Both the position numbers and the translations under genes were made by a program. The notes beneath the pieces are model-generated. The model was not told the origin of the DNA and did no database searches. It worked only from the letters and a program-made list of their open reading frames with translations. A DNA stretch of 64,000 bases from Lachnospira hominis (ex Liu et al. 2021) (GTDB lineage Bacteria > Bacillota > Clostridia > Lachnospirales > Lachnospiraceae): contig NZ_JACOPD010000002.1 of NCBI RefSeq assembly GCF_014287955.1, forward strand, positions 310,001-374,000. The letters run 5' to 3'. Positions 9,347-17,352 of this stretch are shown in pieces (the stretch's first letter is position 1; every line of letters starts with the position of its first letter).

Positions 9347-12300
9347 CCTCGTCAACTCCTTCCTTTATATTTTCCCAAAGCTGTGCATCATCAAATTTCT
9401 GAATCTGCCTGAACTTTATATTACCAAGATTTTGTGAAAATCCGCACACCTCATTATACGGACAATATGAACATGAGCTGTAATTGCCATCTTTATACGG
9501 ATTTATCTTATCAGCTCCCGAATATATTTTTTTACCCACATCAGAAGTTTTCTTTGCAATATAATTATCAAGTGAAATAAACTGATCCGTATTTAAAATA
9601 TGGCTTCGTGAATCAATTGTGCCATCCTTTTTGTAACTTACAGGAATAACATCAGATTTTTTCACATCAGAACTATCCATATTTTTAATTATGTTACCGT
9701 CACAGTTGACAACACCTTTCATTGCAAGTGCTTCAAATATCATCTTTTCAACTGATGTCCCATCATCCGGCAAATCACTTGCCGTGCTGTCCAGTTCCAC
9801 AATCGGATTGTCAATATTATAATACAAAAGTCCTGCCGGAATAATATTCTTGTCAGGGTGGCGTTTTTTCTCTATCTGCATTGCCGCACGCATATATACA
9901 ACAAGCTGCATCTTTATTCCGTAATATGCTTTAAGCAGGTCAAAATCAGATTTTCCTGACTTGTAATCGACAATTCTTACATAGACATTGTCATCATCCT
10001 CACAGATGTCAATTCTGTCTATCTTTCCTTTTATCACCATTCTTCCGGTATTTTCGCCGGACCTTATCTCATGTTCATCTATGATAAACGGCATCTCAAA
10101 TACGTCAGGTGCAAATACCCCCTTTTCAAGCTGCTTTCCGACAGCCCACAAAGTTCTGTCAGCGAGATCTTCCATCCTTCTTATAAGAAATTCATTTCTT
10201 CCAGAATCTTTAAGGATTGTATCGGCATAATCCGCACTGATATTTCCAAGTGTCTCCGATACAAGCTTTCTTCTCTCCTCATCAGAAAGACTTGCTATCG
10301 GCTTTTTCTCATGCTTTAAATGTGAACTGATTCTTTCCAGCACACTGTGAAGCACAGTACCAAAATCTGCGACTTCAAATGTATACTTTTCACGTTCCTC
10401 AAGTCCCAGTCCATATCTTAGAAAATATGCAAACTGGCATGATGCAAATGTCTCAAATGATGAAACGCTTCCTGTAATTTCACCGCCAAACAGTGACGCT
10501 GCAATATTTTCACCAAGCACTTTTATATAATTTTCATCACTGTATACAATTTCCGCTTTCGGAATCTTTATATATGACATCTGCGATGTAAATTGTGATG
10601 CAGGATAAATACCTATCGACGGATACAGCTTTCTTATATTTCTTATAAGATATGACGGCAGTCTGCCCTTTCCGTCATCACCCTTTGATGAATATGTTAT
10701 ATAAAGCCTGTCCGAAGCCTTTGTCAGTATCATATAAAGGTAGAATCGCTGAACAAAAGCCTTCTGCCTTGCACCGGGTGACAATGTCACATCTGCATTT
10801 TCAAGTACATCTCTGTCAGTCTCTGACAAAATCCCGGCTTTGTCATTTGATTTTGGTATAAGCCCATCATTTACACCGACAAAAAACATGACTTTTACAT
10901 CATCAAGACGCGTTCTTTCTATATCACCGATAAGGACACAGTCTGATGACGGCGGTATAAGTCCGACTTTTATCTCAGCAAAGCCAGAATCAACAATCCT
11001 GTTAAATTCAGCTATTGCAATCTTTTCGGTACCAAGCAGTTCGACTATTTTATCAAGAAAATCGATAACTTTTTTATATAACTGCTCATACTCGGCTCCC
11101 GTATCTTCCATATCTGCGTATTCATTAATCTTTTTGTAACAATCGGACGCTTTTATAAACTCGTACAGCCCTCTTGCATAATCTTTTACAAGTGAATCTT
11201 TGTCTTTTAATGCTTTCTCAAGTATCTCAAGCGGCTTCATAATCTTTTCACGAAGTTCATTGAGATAATCAAGCGGATATGCACTTCTGCCTCTGCCTTT
11301 TTTTACCCATGTGCCATGCCACTGCTTTGAACCACGTATACCGACTGCAAGGCAGTAATTGTCAAGCAAATCAACATCTTCACGGCTTATTCCCGACATT
11401 CCCGAACGCAGATACCTGAACATCGAATCGTATGTAAAGCTCTTTTCAATTATTTCAAGTGCACTTCTTATATACTCGACAAATGGATTGTCGGTTACAG
11501 GCTTCTTGTTATCGACAAAACACGGAATCCTGTTCTGTCTGCATATATTTCCGGCAAGAATTCCATATGAAGCCATATCAGCCGAAACTATCGCTATATC
11601 TCGATATCTGTATCCTTCGTATCTTGTAAGCCTTAAAATCTCACTGATACAGTAATTCAGTTCCTCCTTTGGTGTCTGTGCAGTAATAATTTTTATATCT
11701 TCACATTTTTTGTTATATGACTGATTATTATTTCTGAAAATATTTTTTTCAAGAAAAGCTATCTCATCCGAAACAAATCTCGGATTTTTTTCATTGTCAA
11801 GTATTATAGGATTTAACACGTCAACATGTATTACATCACAGATTCTATAAAGCTTTGATACCATCTCTTTACTCATAAAGAAAAGCTGCTGTACCCCCTC
11901 ATTGACATTAAGCTTTTCTCTTGAATCTGCCGTCACTGAAACTATAACTTTACCTGAATATATAAGAAGAAGTTCAATAAGCCTGTACTGTATCGGTGTA
12001 AATCCTGTAAATCCGTCAAGTATAATTTCGCTTCTTTTTATGTTTTCCGAACGGTCAATAACACTGCAAAGAACAGATAATATCTCTTCTGAAGTTATAT
12101 AATTATCAGCCAGATATTCTTTAAATGCAGAATATACAACCGAAATGTCATCAAGCTTGGCTGAAAGCTGTCTGCTGTCTTCCACTCTTTCCCGAATTTC
12201 ACCAAGTCTTTTTACGTCTATATCATATTGAAGAAATTCCGATATAACCGACTTTAATTCTGAGACAAATCCCGTCTTGTTGATATTGCTGCCAAAATAT

Positions 12301-12620
12301 CTCAGCTTATCCCTGTTATCGCCAAGGACTTTACGGACAATAAGATTTTTACCTGTATCGTCAAGAACCGGATGATTCTGTCCGCCTATTTCTTCAAACA
12401 CCTTATAAGAAAGACGCTCAAAACTCACAACATCTATATTAAGAATTCCTTTTCGCGGATGGCTATCAACAAGTTTCTTCTGTGTTGCCATCGTATACTG
12501 TTCAGGAACTACGACAATATAGTTTTTTTCAGGATATTTCATGGATTTCTCAATTACATCCGAGTATATATATGTTGATTTTCCTGCCCCCGAACCACCT
12601 GCTACAATCTGAAGTGACAT
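9327..12620 (-). CDS. addB: ATP-dependent helicase/deoxyribonuclease subunit B
   Basis: 1097 aa. AddB pairs with AddA; it carries an inactive helicase-like region that scans for Chi and a second nuclease domain. Walker A is at the N-terminus (VAGGSGAGKSTYIY). The C-terminal nuclease motif is RIVDYKSGKSDFD, and the iron-sulfur cluster cysteines appear in CSYCPYNEVCGF, with the fourth expected earlier in the nuclease domain. Start ATG 12620 follows GGAGGAAATAAA; the in-frame codons upstream lack such a site. It is the first gene of the addBA operon and is transcribed divergently from the FMN-binding-like gene at 12693. Confidence 0.95.
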   Translation of the reverse strand: MSLQIVAGGSGAGKSTYIYSDVIEKSMKYPEKNYIVVVPEQYTMATQKKLVDSHPRKGILNIDVVSFERLSYKVFEEIGGQNHPVLDDTGKNLIVRKVLGDNRDKLRYFGSNINKTGFVSELKSVISEFLQYDIDVKRLGEIRERVEDSRQLSAKLDDISVVYSAFKEYLADNYITSEEILSVLCSVIDRSENIKRSEIILDGFTGFTPIQYRLIELLLIYSGKVIVSVTADSREKLNVNEGVQQLFFMSKEMVSKLYRICDVIHVDVLNPIILDNEKNPRFVSDEIAFLEKNIFRNNNQSYNKKCEDIKIITAQTPKEELNYCISEILRLTRYEGYRYRDIAIVSADMASYGILAGNICRQNRIPCFVDNKKPVTDNPFVEYIRSALEIIEKSFTYDSMFRYLRSGMSGISREDVDLLDNYCLAVGIRGSKQWHGTWVKKGRGRSAYPLDYLNELREKIMKPLEILEKALKDKDSLVKDYARGLYEFIKASDCYKKINEYADMEDTGAEYEQLYKKVIDFLDKIVELLGTEKIAIAEFNRIVDSGFAEIKVGLIPPSSDCVLIGDIERTRLDDVKVMFFVGVNDGLIPKSNDKAGILSETDRDVLENADVTLSPGARQKAFVQRFYLYMILTKASDRLYITYSSKGDDGKGRLPSYLIRNIRKLYPSIGIYPASQFTSQMSYIKIPKAEIVYSDENYIKVLGENIAASLFGGEITGSVSSFETFASCQFAYFLRYGLGLEEREKYTFEVADFGTVLHSVLERISSHLKHEKKPIASLSDEERRKLVSETLGNISADYADTILKDSGRNEFLIRRMEDLADRTLWAVGKQLEKGVFAPDVFEMPFIIDEHEIRSGENTGRMVIKGKIDRIDICEDDDNVYVRIVDYKSGKSDFDLLKAYYGIKMQLVVYMRAAMQIEKKRHPDKNIIPAGLLYYNIDNPIVELDSTASDLPDDGTSVEKMIFEALAMKGVVNCDGNIIKNMDSSDVKKSDVIPVSYKKDGTIDSRSHILNTDQFISLDNYIAKKTSDVGKKIYSGADKINPYKDGNYSSCSYCPYNEVCGFSQNLGNIKFRQIQKFDDAQLWENIKEGVDEDGSKLD

Positions 12621-12692
12621 TTTATTTCCTCCATTCATATTTCATACTGATTCCGCATATCTTTATAATAACAAAAAACGAGGTAAATGACT

Positions 12693-13214
12693 ATGAATTC
12701 TCAGACAAAAATTGTTGTAATCCGTATGAAATGGCTTATCATCGCCGTTATTGCCGCAATTGTCCTTATCGCCGGCATTGTATTATATTTCAATATTGGA
12801 AAAAATGATTCCGGCTCATCATCCGGCAATGCCAGAATGACATCTACCGATGTAAAATCCGCTGCGGATACTGATTCCTCAGATGTCAGGAATTCTACAT
12901 ACAAAAATTCACCGGTAACCTACACACCCGGTGTATACACTGCTTCTATCATGCTTGATGGAAATCCTGTAGATATAAAAGTAACTCTTGATAAAAATAA
13001 TATTAATAATATAGAGCTTGTCAATCTGTCTGACAGCGTAACAACAATGTATCCTATGTTAAATGATAATTTTGAAGAAATCGCTTCTGCCGTAAAAATA
13101 AACGGAAGCACGCAGAATATAACTTACAGTGCCGACAGCAAATACACTTCAAGCATGATTCTCTCCGGCATAAAAAACGCCCTTGACAAAGCTGTTGTAA
13201 CAGGGGCGAAATAA
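12693..13214 (+). CDS. Membrane-anchored protein with degenerate FMN-binding-like domain
   Basis: 173 aa, one of few plus-strand genes here. An N-terminal membrane helix (WLIIAVIAAIVLIAGIVLYF) is followed by a Ser/Asp-rich linker and then a domain of about 95 residues (YTPGVYTASIMLDGNPVDIK...) with the rhythm of FMN_bind (PF04205) domains. In that family a SGAT[S/T] motif carries the covalent flavin; here the matching place reads SADSKYTSSMILSGIKNAL, so the flavin-accepting Thr motif is not conserved. Start ATG 12693 has GAGG 9 nt upstream; an ATG at 12687 is closer to it. The gene ends at the strong hairpin 13221-13278. An outward-facing sensor or redox-related role is only a guess. Confidence 0.7.
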   Translation: MNSQTKIVVIRMKWLIIAVIAAIVLIAGIVLYFNIGKNDSGSSSGNARMTSTDVKSAADTDSSDVRNSTYKNSPVTYTPGVYTASIMLDGNPVDIKVTLDKNNINNIELVNLSDSVTTMYPMLNDNFEEIASAVKINGSTQNITYSADSKYTSSMILSGIKNALDKAVVTGAK

Positions 13215-13398
13215 ATTAACAAACAGTGCTGCCGCATATCTAAAGACTAACGTCCTTTAATATGCGGCAGCACTGTTTTACTTATCTTAAAATTTTCTTA
13301 TCTTAAAAATGTGGCACTATTTAAGCCTGTATTCATATTCGTCCCCGGTAATATACTCTTCTGTTTCAACGCCGACAAAACATCTGATATAAAACTTA
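13211..13398. repeat. Direct repeat copy A, left border of accessory island
   Basis: About 187 bp nearly identical to 17166-17352: both start ATAAATTAACAAACAG, contain the same 19-bp-arm hairpin and the tail of the PepSY-like gene, and end in AAAACTTA. Differences are a few substitutions and a 1-nt indel. In this copy the gene tail is intact. Confidence 0.9.
13221..13278. terminator. Strong bidirectional terminator (copy A)
   Basis: Perfect 19-bp stem (AAACAGTGCTGCCGCATAT with its complement) around a 20-nt loop, with TTTTA after it on the plus strand and TTTGTTAA on the minus strand. It separates the convergent genes ending at 13214 (+) and 13317 (-). Confidence 0.85.
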
Positions 13399-14084
13399 TT
13401 CTTTTTCTTATCTATAGTCATGCTGTTCACGTTATATTTCACAGTCTGATTTTTATACCGCGAATTCACTTTTTCATCTATAAATTTCTCTATGTCAGAC
13501 CTATCTGCATTGACTGTAAGATTATCAAATATCCCCTGACGACTGCCTGTGTATGATTTTATCTTTCCGTCTCTGTCAATCGCAATACTTAACGTATCAT
13601 TAGTATTAAATCCGTTAATACTCTTCACAAACGAGAATTGGCACACCCCATATGAAGTAAATGTTTCGGAAGTAATTAACTCATATTGTGAAATTCTGCT
13701 CTTATCGATAATCAATTCTTCAAAAACAGTTTTCGCTTTCTGTCCCAAAGAATATATCAATGCTTCATCACTGTCATCAGACGGATTTATTTCAGCCGCA
13801 TCATAACCCGGAAAATCAGCTCCTCCGCCGACATCGTAATATCCCGTCAATTTCCCGTTTCTGTCAAATATATAATCATTCCCCGCAGAATCTTTATACA
13901 CAACAGATATAATTCCATTATTACGTTTTTTTCTTTCGTACTTTAATGACACTTCATTGTTTAAAAAATATATTTTCTTCTTAGGCGGTACAATCCCCCA
14001 TATCAGAAAGTTAATTAAAAAATATACAATGACTATGCTCAATACACATATTATAATAATTATATTTTTCTTTTTTCTGCCCAT
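13317..14084 (-). CDS. Membrane-anchored PepSY/YcdB-like protein
   Basis: 255 aa. A basic N-terminus and one membrane helix (NIIIIICVLSIVIVYFLINF) anchor an extracytoplasmic domain. Residues about 150-190 read FVKSINGFNTNDTLSIAIDR followed by DGKIKSYTG, the pattern of PepSY or YcdB-type repeats, modules often linked to control of secreted peptidases. Start ATG 14084 has GGAGG 8 nt upstream. It is the last gene of the island transcript, 43 nt after the frameshifted paralogue. Its final ~27 codons are duplicated, in decayed form, beside hisS within repeat copy B. Family assignment is moderate; function unknown. Confidence 0.65.
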   Translation of the reverse strand: MGRKKKNIIIIICVLSIVIVYFLINFLIWGIVPPKKKIYFLNNEVSLKYERKKRNNGIISVVYKDSAGNDYIFDRNGKLTGYYDVGGGADFPGYDAAEINPSDDSDEALIYSLGQKAKTVFEELIIDKSRISQYELITSETFTSYGVCQFSFVKSINGFNTNDTLSIAIDRDGKIKSYTGSRQGIFDNLTVNADRSDIEKFIDEKVNSRYKNQTVKYNVNSMTIDKKKNKFYIRCFVGVETEEYITGDEYEYRLK

Positions 14085-14127
14085 TTAACAATCCTCCTTT
14101 TTGGTTATAAAGGATATCGCGGCTGTA

Positions 14128-14770
14128 TTATTTTCCTGATATACTATAATCTATTCCTTTCCAGTCCGAAAAATCAGTATATTTTATGCAAAAATAATAC
14201 TCATTTTTTGAATTTTTATATATTGTTATGTATGACATAACATCTTTTCCCTTATACAATGTATACTTTCCCCAGCTTTGCGGGTGACTTTTATAGATTT
14301 CCAATATCTGTGCGTCATCTTCTATCATCCACTCTTCAGGATATAGCTTCTTTCCGTCAACATATTCTCTTTTTTCCCACTCATGCTTTTCATAATTTAT
14401 TTTCAACATAAGCGTACATATATATGTACAGTTAAGAATATCAGGATTCAGACTTTCTAAATTTTCTTCATTTACTATAGAATTCTTTTCATGTGCTTTT
14501 AACCCTCTTTCCTGACAATAATTTAATTTTTCTATTATCTTTTCGGACTGATGTTCACTGATTTTAAACTTCCCCGTATAATTTCCCGTTTTCCTGTCAT
14601 ATTCAAACCTTACTTTTTTACAAAATACAGGTATTGTAAAATCTCTTTCATACCACATTACCGTCCGCTTTATTATATATCTCGGACTGTTGATATATAA
14701 TACTCCTCCGATAACAAAAACTATCAGAATAAAACTGAATATCCTTCTTACTTATACTTATTTTTTTCAT
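14128..14770 (-). pseudogene. Frameshifted tandem paralogue of the 208-aa membrane protein
   Basis: Nearly identical over its length to the upstream gene 14783-15409, including the AAAGGAT ribosome binding site and ATG (14770). A 4-nt tandem insertion (an extra CTTA near 14750 on the plus strand: CTTCTTACTTATAC versus CTTCTTATAC) shifts the frame just inside the N-terminal membrane segment. Downstream the frame is intact from an internal ATG (14658, MWYERDFTIPVFCKK) for 176 aa with only scattered substitutions, ending IDYSISGK. Either the copy is dead, or it makes an anchor-less cytosolic form from the internal ATG, which has no evident ribosome binding site. The low divergence implies a recent duplication. 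Confidence 0.8.
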
Positions 14771-14782
14771 CTATTATATCCT

Positions 14783-15409
14783 TTAATCCATCTTTATCCC
14801 GTCCCAATCAGAAAAATCTGTATATTTTATGCAGAAATAATACTCATTTTTTGAATTTTTATATATTGTTATATATGACGTAACATCTTTTCCCTTATAC
14901 AACGTGTACTTTCCCCATCTTTGCGGATGGCTTGTATAGATTTCCAATATCTGTGCGTCATCTTCTATCATCCACTCTTCAGGATATAATTTCTTCCCGT
15001 CAACATATTCTCTTTTTTCCCACTCATGTTTTTCATAATTTATTTTTAACATAAGAGTCCATACATACGTACAGTTAAGAATACCCGGACTCAGGCTTTC
15101 TAAATTTTCTTCATTTACTATAGAATTCTTTTCATATGCTTTTAATCCTCTTTCTTTACAGTAATCTAATTTTTCTATTATCTTTTGTGCCTGATGTTCA
15201 CTGATTTTAAACTTTCCCGTATAATTTCCCGTTTTCCTGTCATATTCAAACCTTACTTTTTTACAAAATACAGGTATTGTAAAATCTCTTTCATACCACA
15301 TTACCGTCCGCTTTATTATATATCTCGGACTGTTGATATATAATACTCCTCCGATAACAAAAACTATCAGAATAAGACTGAATATCCTTCTTATACTTAT
15401 TTTTTTCAT
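14783..15409 (-). CDS. Membrane-anchored hypothetical protein, intact paralogue
   Basis: 208 aa. N-terminal MKKISIRRIFSLILIVFVIG forms a signal anchor; the rest is a charged, Tyr/Lys-rich extracytoplasmic domain (FEYDRKTGNYTGKFKISEHQ, EKHEWEKREYVDGKKLYPEE, KYTLYKGKDV) of no family known to me. AAAGGAT stands about 8 nt before ATG 15409. It is 12 nt after the Cys/His-repeat gene and 12 nt before its duplicated sister, with the same 12-nt spacer in both places, showing that the duplication unit included the intergenic sequence. Partner or immunity protein for the upstream secreted protein is a possible, untested role. Confidence 0.65.
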   Translation of the reverse strand: MKKISIRRIFSLILIVFVIGGVLYINSPRYIIKRTVMWYERDFTIPVFCKKVRFEYDRKTGNYTGKFKISEHQAQKIIEKLDYCKERGLKAYEKNSIVNEENLESLSPGILNCTYVWTLMLKINYEKHEWEKREYVDGKKLYPEEWMIEDDAQILEIYTSHPQRWGKYTLYKGKDVTSYITIYKNSKNEYYFCIKYTDFSDWDGIKMD

Positions 15410-15421
15410 CTATTATATCCT

Positions 15422-16975
15422 TTAATCAAAAAAAGCTAAAAGCTGATATATCCTAAACTTCTTAACAGCCTCCGCCATATATTCATATTTTATTTTACGC
15501 TCATTCCAATCATATTTGTATATAAACCATCCGTTACTTCCCTCTTTTACATAATATCTCACATATGTATTCATATTTATTGATGTAAAATTATCTTCAT
15601 CCGGGAACTGTCCCATATATTCACCCTCTATTTTATTATTATTCACTTCCGCATCTCCTGCCAAAACCCGTCCGCTTACAACTCTTGCAAATGAAGATGC
15701 AATATTCTCTCCTGCTGAACTTATTTTTCCGACCGAACATTGTAACAAAACCAGTCTTTGTACCGGTTTCTTTTTTAATGATTCAATATCACTTGTATCT
15801 AACTTAAAACTGTAACCTTTTCCGACACCATTTGATATCTCGTATTCATTACCATGCATATTCATTATAACTGTATATATACAACAATCTTTTTCATCAT
15901 ATATACCTAACGAATTCCATGCGTTAATAAATTGTTCATTACTATTTGTTTCATACTTTACCACAGCATATATTTTATTCGAATCATTATATGGATTATT
16001 CTCATCATTTCCTATTTTTTCTAAATCTGATACATCACTATTCATTTGGTCATATCTACTCTCAATATAAAAATAATATGCTATATTCTTATACTCACGT
16101 CCAACTATATGGCAACAATTCATGTACCAGTCATTACATATATTACACATCATTTTATCTGTAGGATTACACTCTTCGTCTCCATAACTCTGCCCTTCCC
16201 AGTGTCCACATGCACTAGGGTCATTATAATTATTACCACACAAGTTGCATATTTTCAAATAATTATACTCACATACTGTACCTCCGTAATAATTACCCTT
16301 CCAATGTGAACAGGCACCATCAATATCATAATAATTATTCCCACAAATATTACATATTGTAGTTGTTGTACATTCCACCTGTCCATACATTTCACCTTCC
16401 CAATGTGAACACGCACCATCAGGGTCGAAATAATTATTTCCACAGATATTACATATTGTTAATTTATCAAGTTCACAATATCCTTCATCATACCATGCTC
16501 CTTCACTGTGCGAACAGCTACCTCCCCAATAATTTTCACCACATATATTACATACATAAATTTCATATGGCGAACACTCCTCACCGCCATAATACTCGCC
16601 CTTCCAATGTGAACAGGCACCACCGGCATCATAATAATTATTTCCGCAGATATTGCACCTTTCCCACGGATTACATTCTGTACCTCCATATTCAACGCCT
16701 TCTTCATGCTCACAATAAACTATATTTTCACCACATATATTACAATACCTTTCCTCATATGGTGTACATTCATTTCCACCATATAATACTCCCTTTGAAT
16801 GTGAACATAATGAACTATTAAAATCATGCTGACATATATTACATATCTCAATTTTATGTAATACACATTCAACCTGAAGCTCTCCCGCACAAATTCTTTC
16901 CCTGCTTTTAAAAAGACATGTAACAAAAATCAATCCTACAAGTAACATTTCAAATAATAATTTAGTATTTTTCAT
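15422..16975 (-). CDS. Secreted protein with eight Cys/His repeats and caspase-like C-terminal domain
   Basis: 517 aa from ATG 16975 (AGGAGG 3 nt upstream); ATG 16999 is an alternative without a ribosome binding site. Residues 1-30 form a signal or anchor helix. Residues about 36-295 hold eight imperfect repeats of about 31 aa: xEC-x6-8-CNICG-x5-9-CSH-W-xG-xxYGG. Each supplies a CxxC pair, a CxH and a further Cys, so each could bind one zinc ion. Residues about 335-450 look like a clan-CD cysteine peptidase core: a hydrophobic strand before His374-Gly (YTVIMNMHG) and another before Cys413 (RLVLLQCSVGK), then ENIASSFARVVSGRVLAGDA, as in C80/caspase-like domains of secreted toxins. It is the first gene behind a strong promoter. 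Peptidase activity is inferred from motif spacing only. Confidence 0.7.
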   Translation of the reverse strand: MKNTKLLFEMLLVGLIFVTCLFKSRERICAGELQVECVLHKIEICNICQHDFNSSLCSHSKGVLYGGNECTPYEERYCNICGENIVYCEHEEGVEYGGTECNPWERCNICGNNYYDAGGACSHWKGEYYGGEECSPYEIYVCNICGENYWGGSCSHSEGAWYDEGYCELDKLTICNICGNNYFDPDGACSHWEGEMYGQVECTTTTICNICGNNYYDIDGACSHWKGNYYGGTVCEYNYLKICNLCGNNYNDPSACGHWEGQSYGDEECNPTDKMMCNICNDWYMNCCHIVGREYKNIAYYFYIESRYDQMNSDVSDLEKIGNDENNPYNDSNKIYAVVKYETNSNEQFINAWNSLGIYDEKDCCIYTVIMNMHGNEYEISNGVGKGYSFKLDTSDIESLKKKPVQRLVLLQCSVGKISSAGENIASSFARVVSGRVLAGDAEVNNNKIEGEYMGQFPDEDNFTSINMNTYVRYYVKEGSNGWFIYKYDWNERKIKYEYMAEAVKKFRIYQLLAFFD

Positions 16976-17085
16976 AACCCTCCTGCTCTTCTTTTGCATC
17001 AATATACGCAGTAATCAAAAAGATAAATCATACTCCGCAATATCTTTTTGCAAACTTCACATATTTTTGTATTTATACAAGCACA

Positions 17086-17114
17086 ATTATAACTGATATT
17101 TTATCATATGTCTA
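17086..17114 (-). promoter_or_regulatory. Sigma-70 promoter of the island operon
   Basis: On the minus strand TAGACA (17109-17114), a 17-nt spacer and TATAAT (17086-17091), about 110 nt upstream of the Cys/His-repeat gene. It should drive all four island genes down to the hairpin at 13221-13278. Confidence 0.75.
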
Positions 17115-17165
17115 TTATTTTTCATATAAAAATAAATACAGTTTACTTTTTGTAATATTGTCCAC

Positions 17166-17352
17166 ATAAATTAACAAACAGTGCTGCCGCATATCTAAAG
17201 ACTAACGTCCTTTAATATGTGGCAGCACTGTTTTACTTATCTTAAAATTTTCTTATCTTAAAAATGTGGTACTATTTAAGCCTGTATTCATATTCGCCCC
17301 GGTAATATGTTCTTCTGTTTCAACGCTGACAAAACATCTGATAAAAAACTTA
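17166..17352. repeat. Direct repeat copy B, right border of accessory island
   Basis: Second copy of 13211-13398 (offset about 3955 nt). Here the piece of the PepSY-like gene is only a 3' fragment with a 1-nt deletion and it runs straight into the stop codon of hisS; homology ends at that TAA (17350-17352). Confidence 0.9.
17176..17233 (-). terminator. Terminator of hisS (copy B of the hairpin)
   Basis: Same 19-nt arms as copy A with one G-T pair (ATATGTGGCAG). It lies about 115 nt after the hisS stop and separates hisS from the island promoter on the same strand. Confidence 0.75.

Noticed and set aside
15946..16821. Several plus-strand His/Tyr-rich reading frames
   Set aside because: They are antisense to the Cys/His repeat array of the gene 15422-16975; the repetitive codons create open antisense frames. 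No start signals.
15900..16860. Repeat array as a CRISPR
   Set aside because: The repeats are about 93 nt, diverged and in frame with a protein repeat; no constant-length spacers exist.
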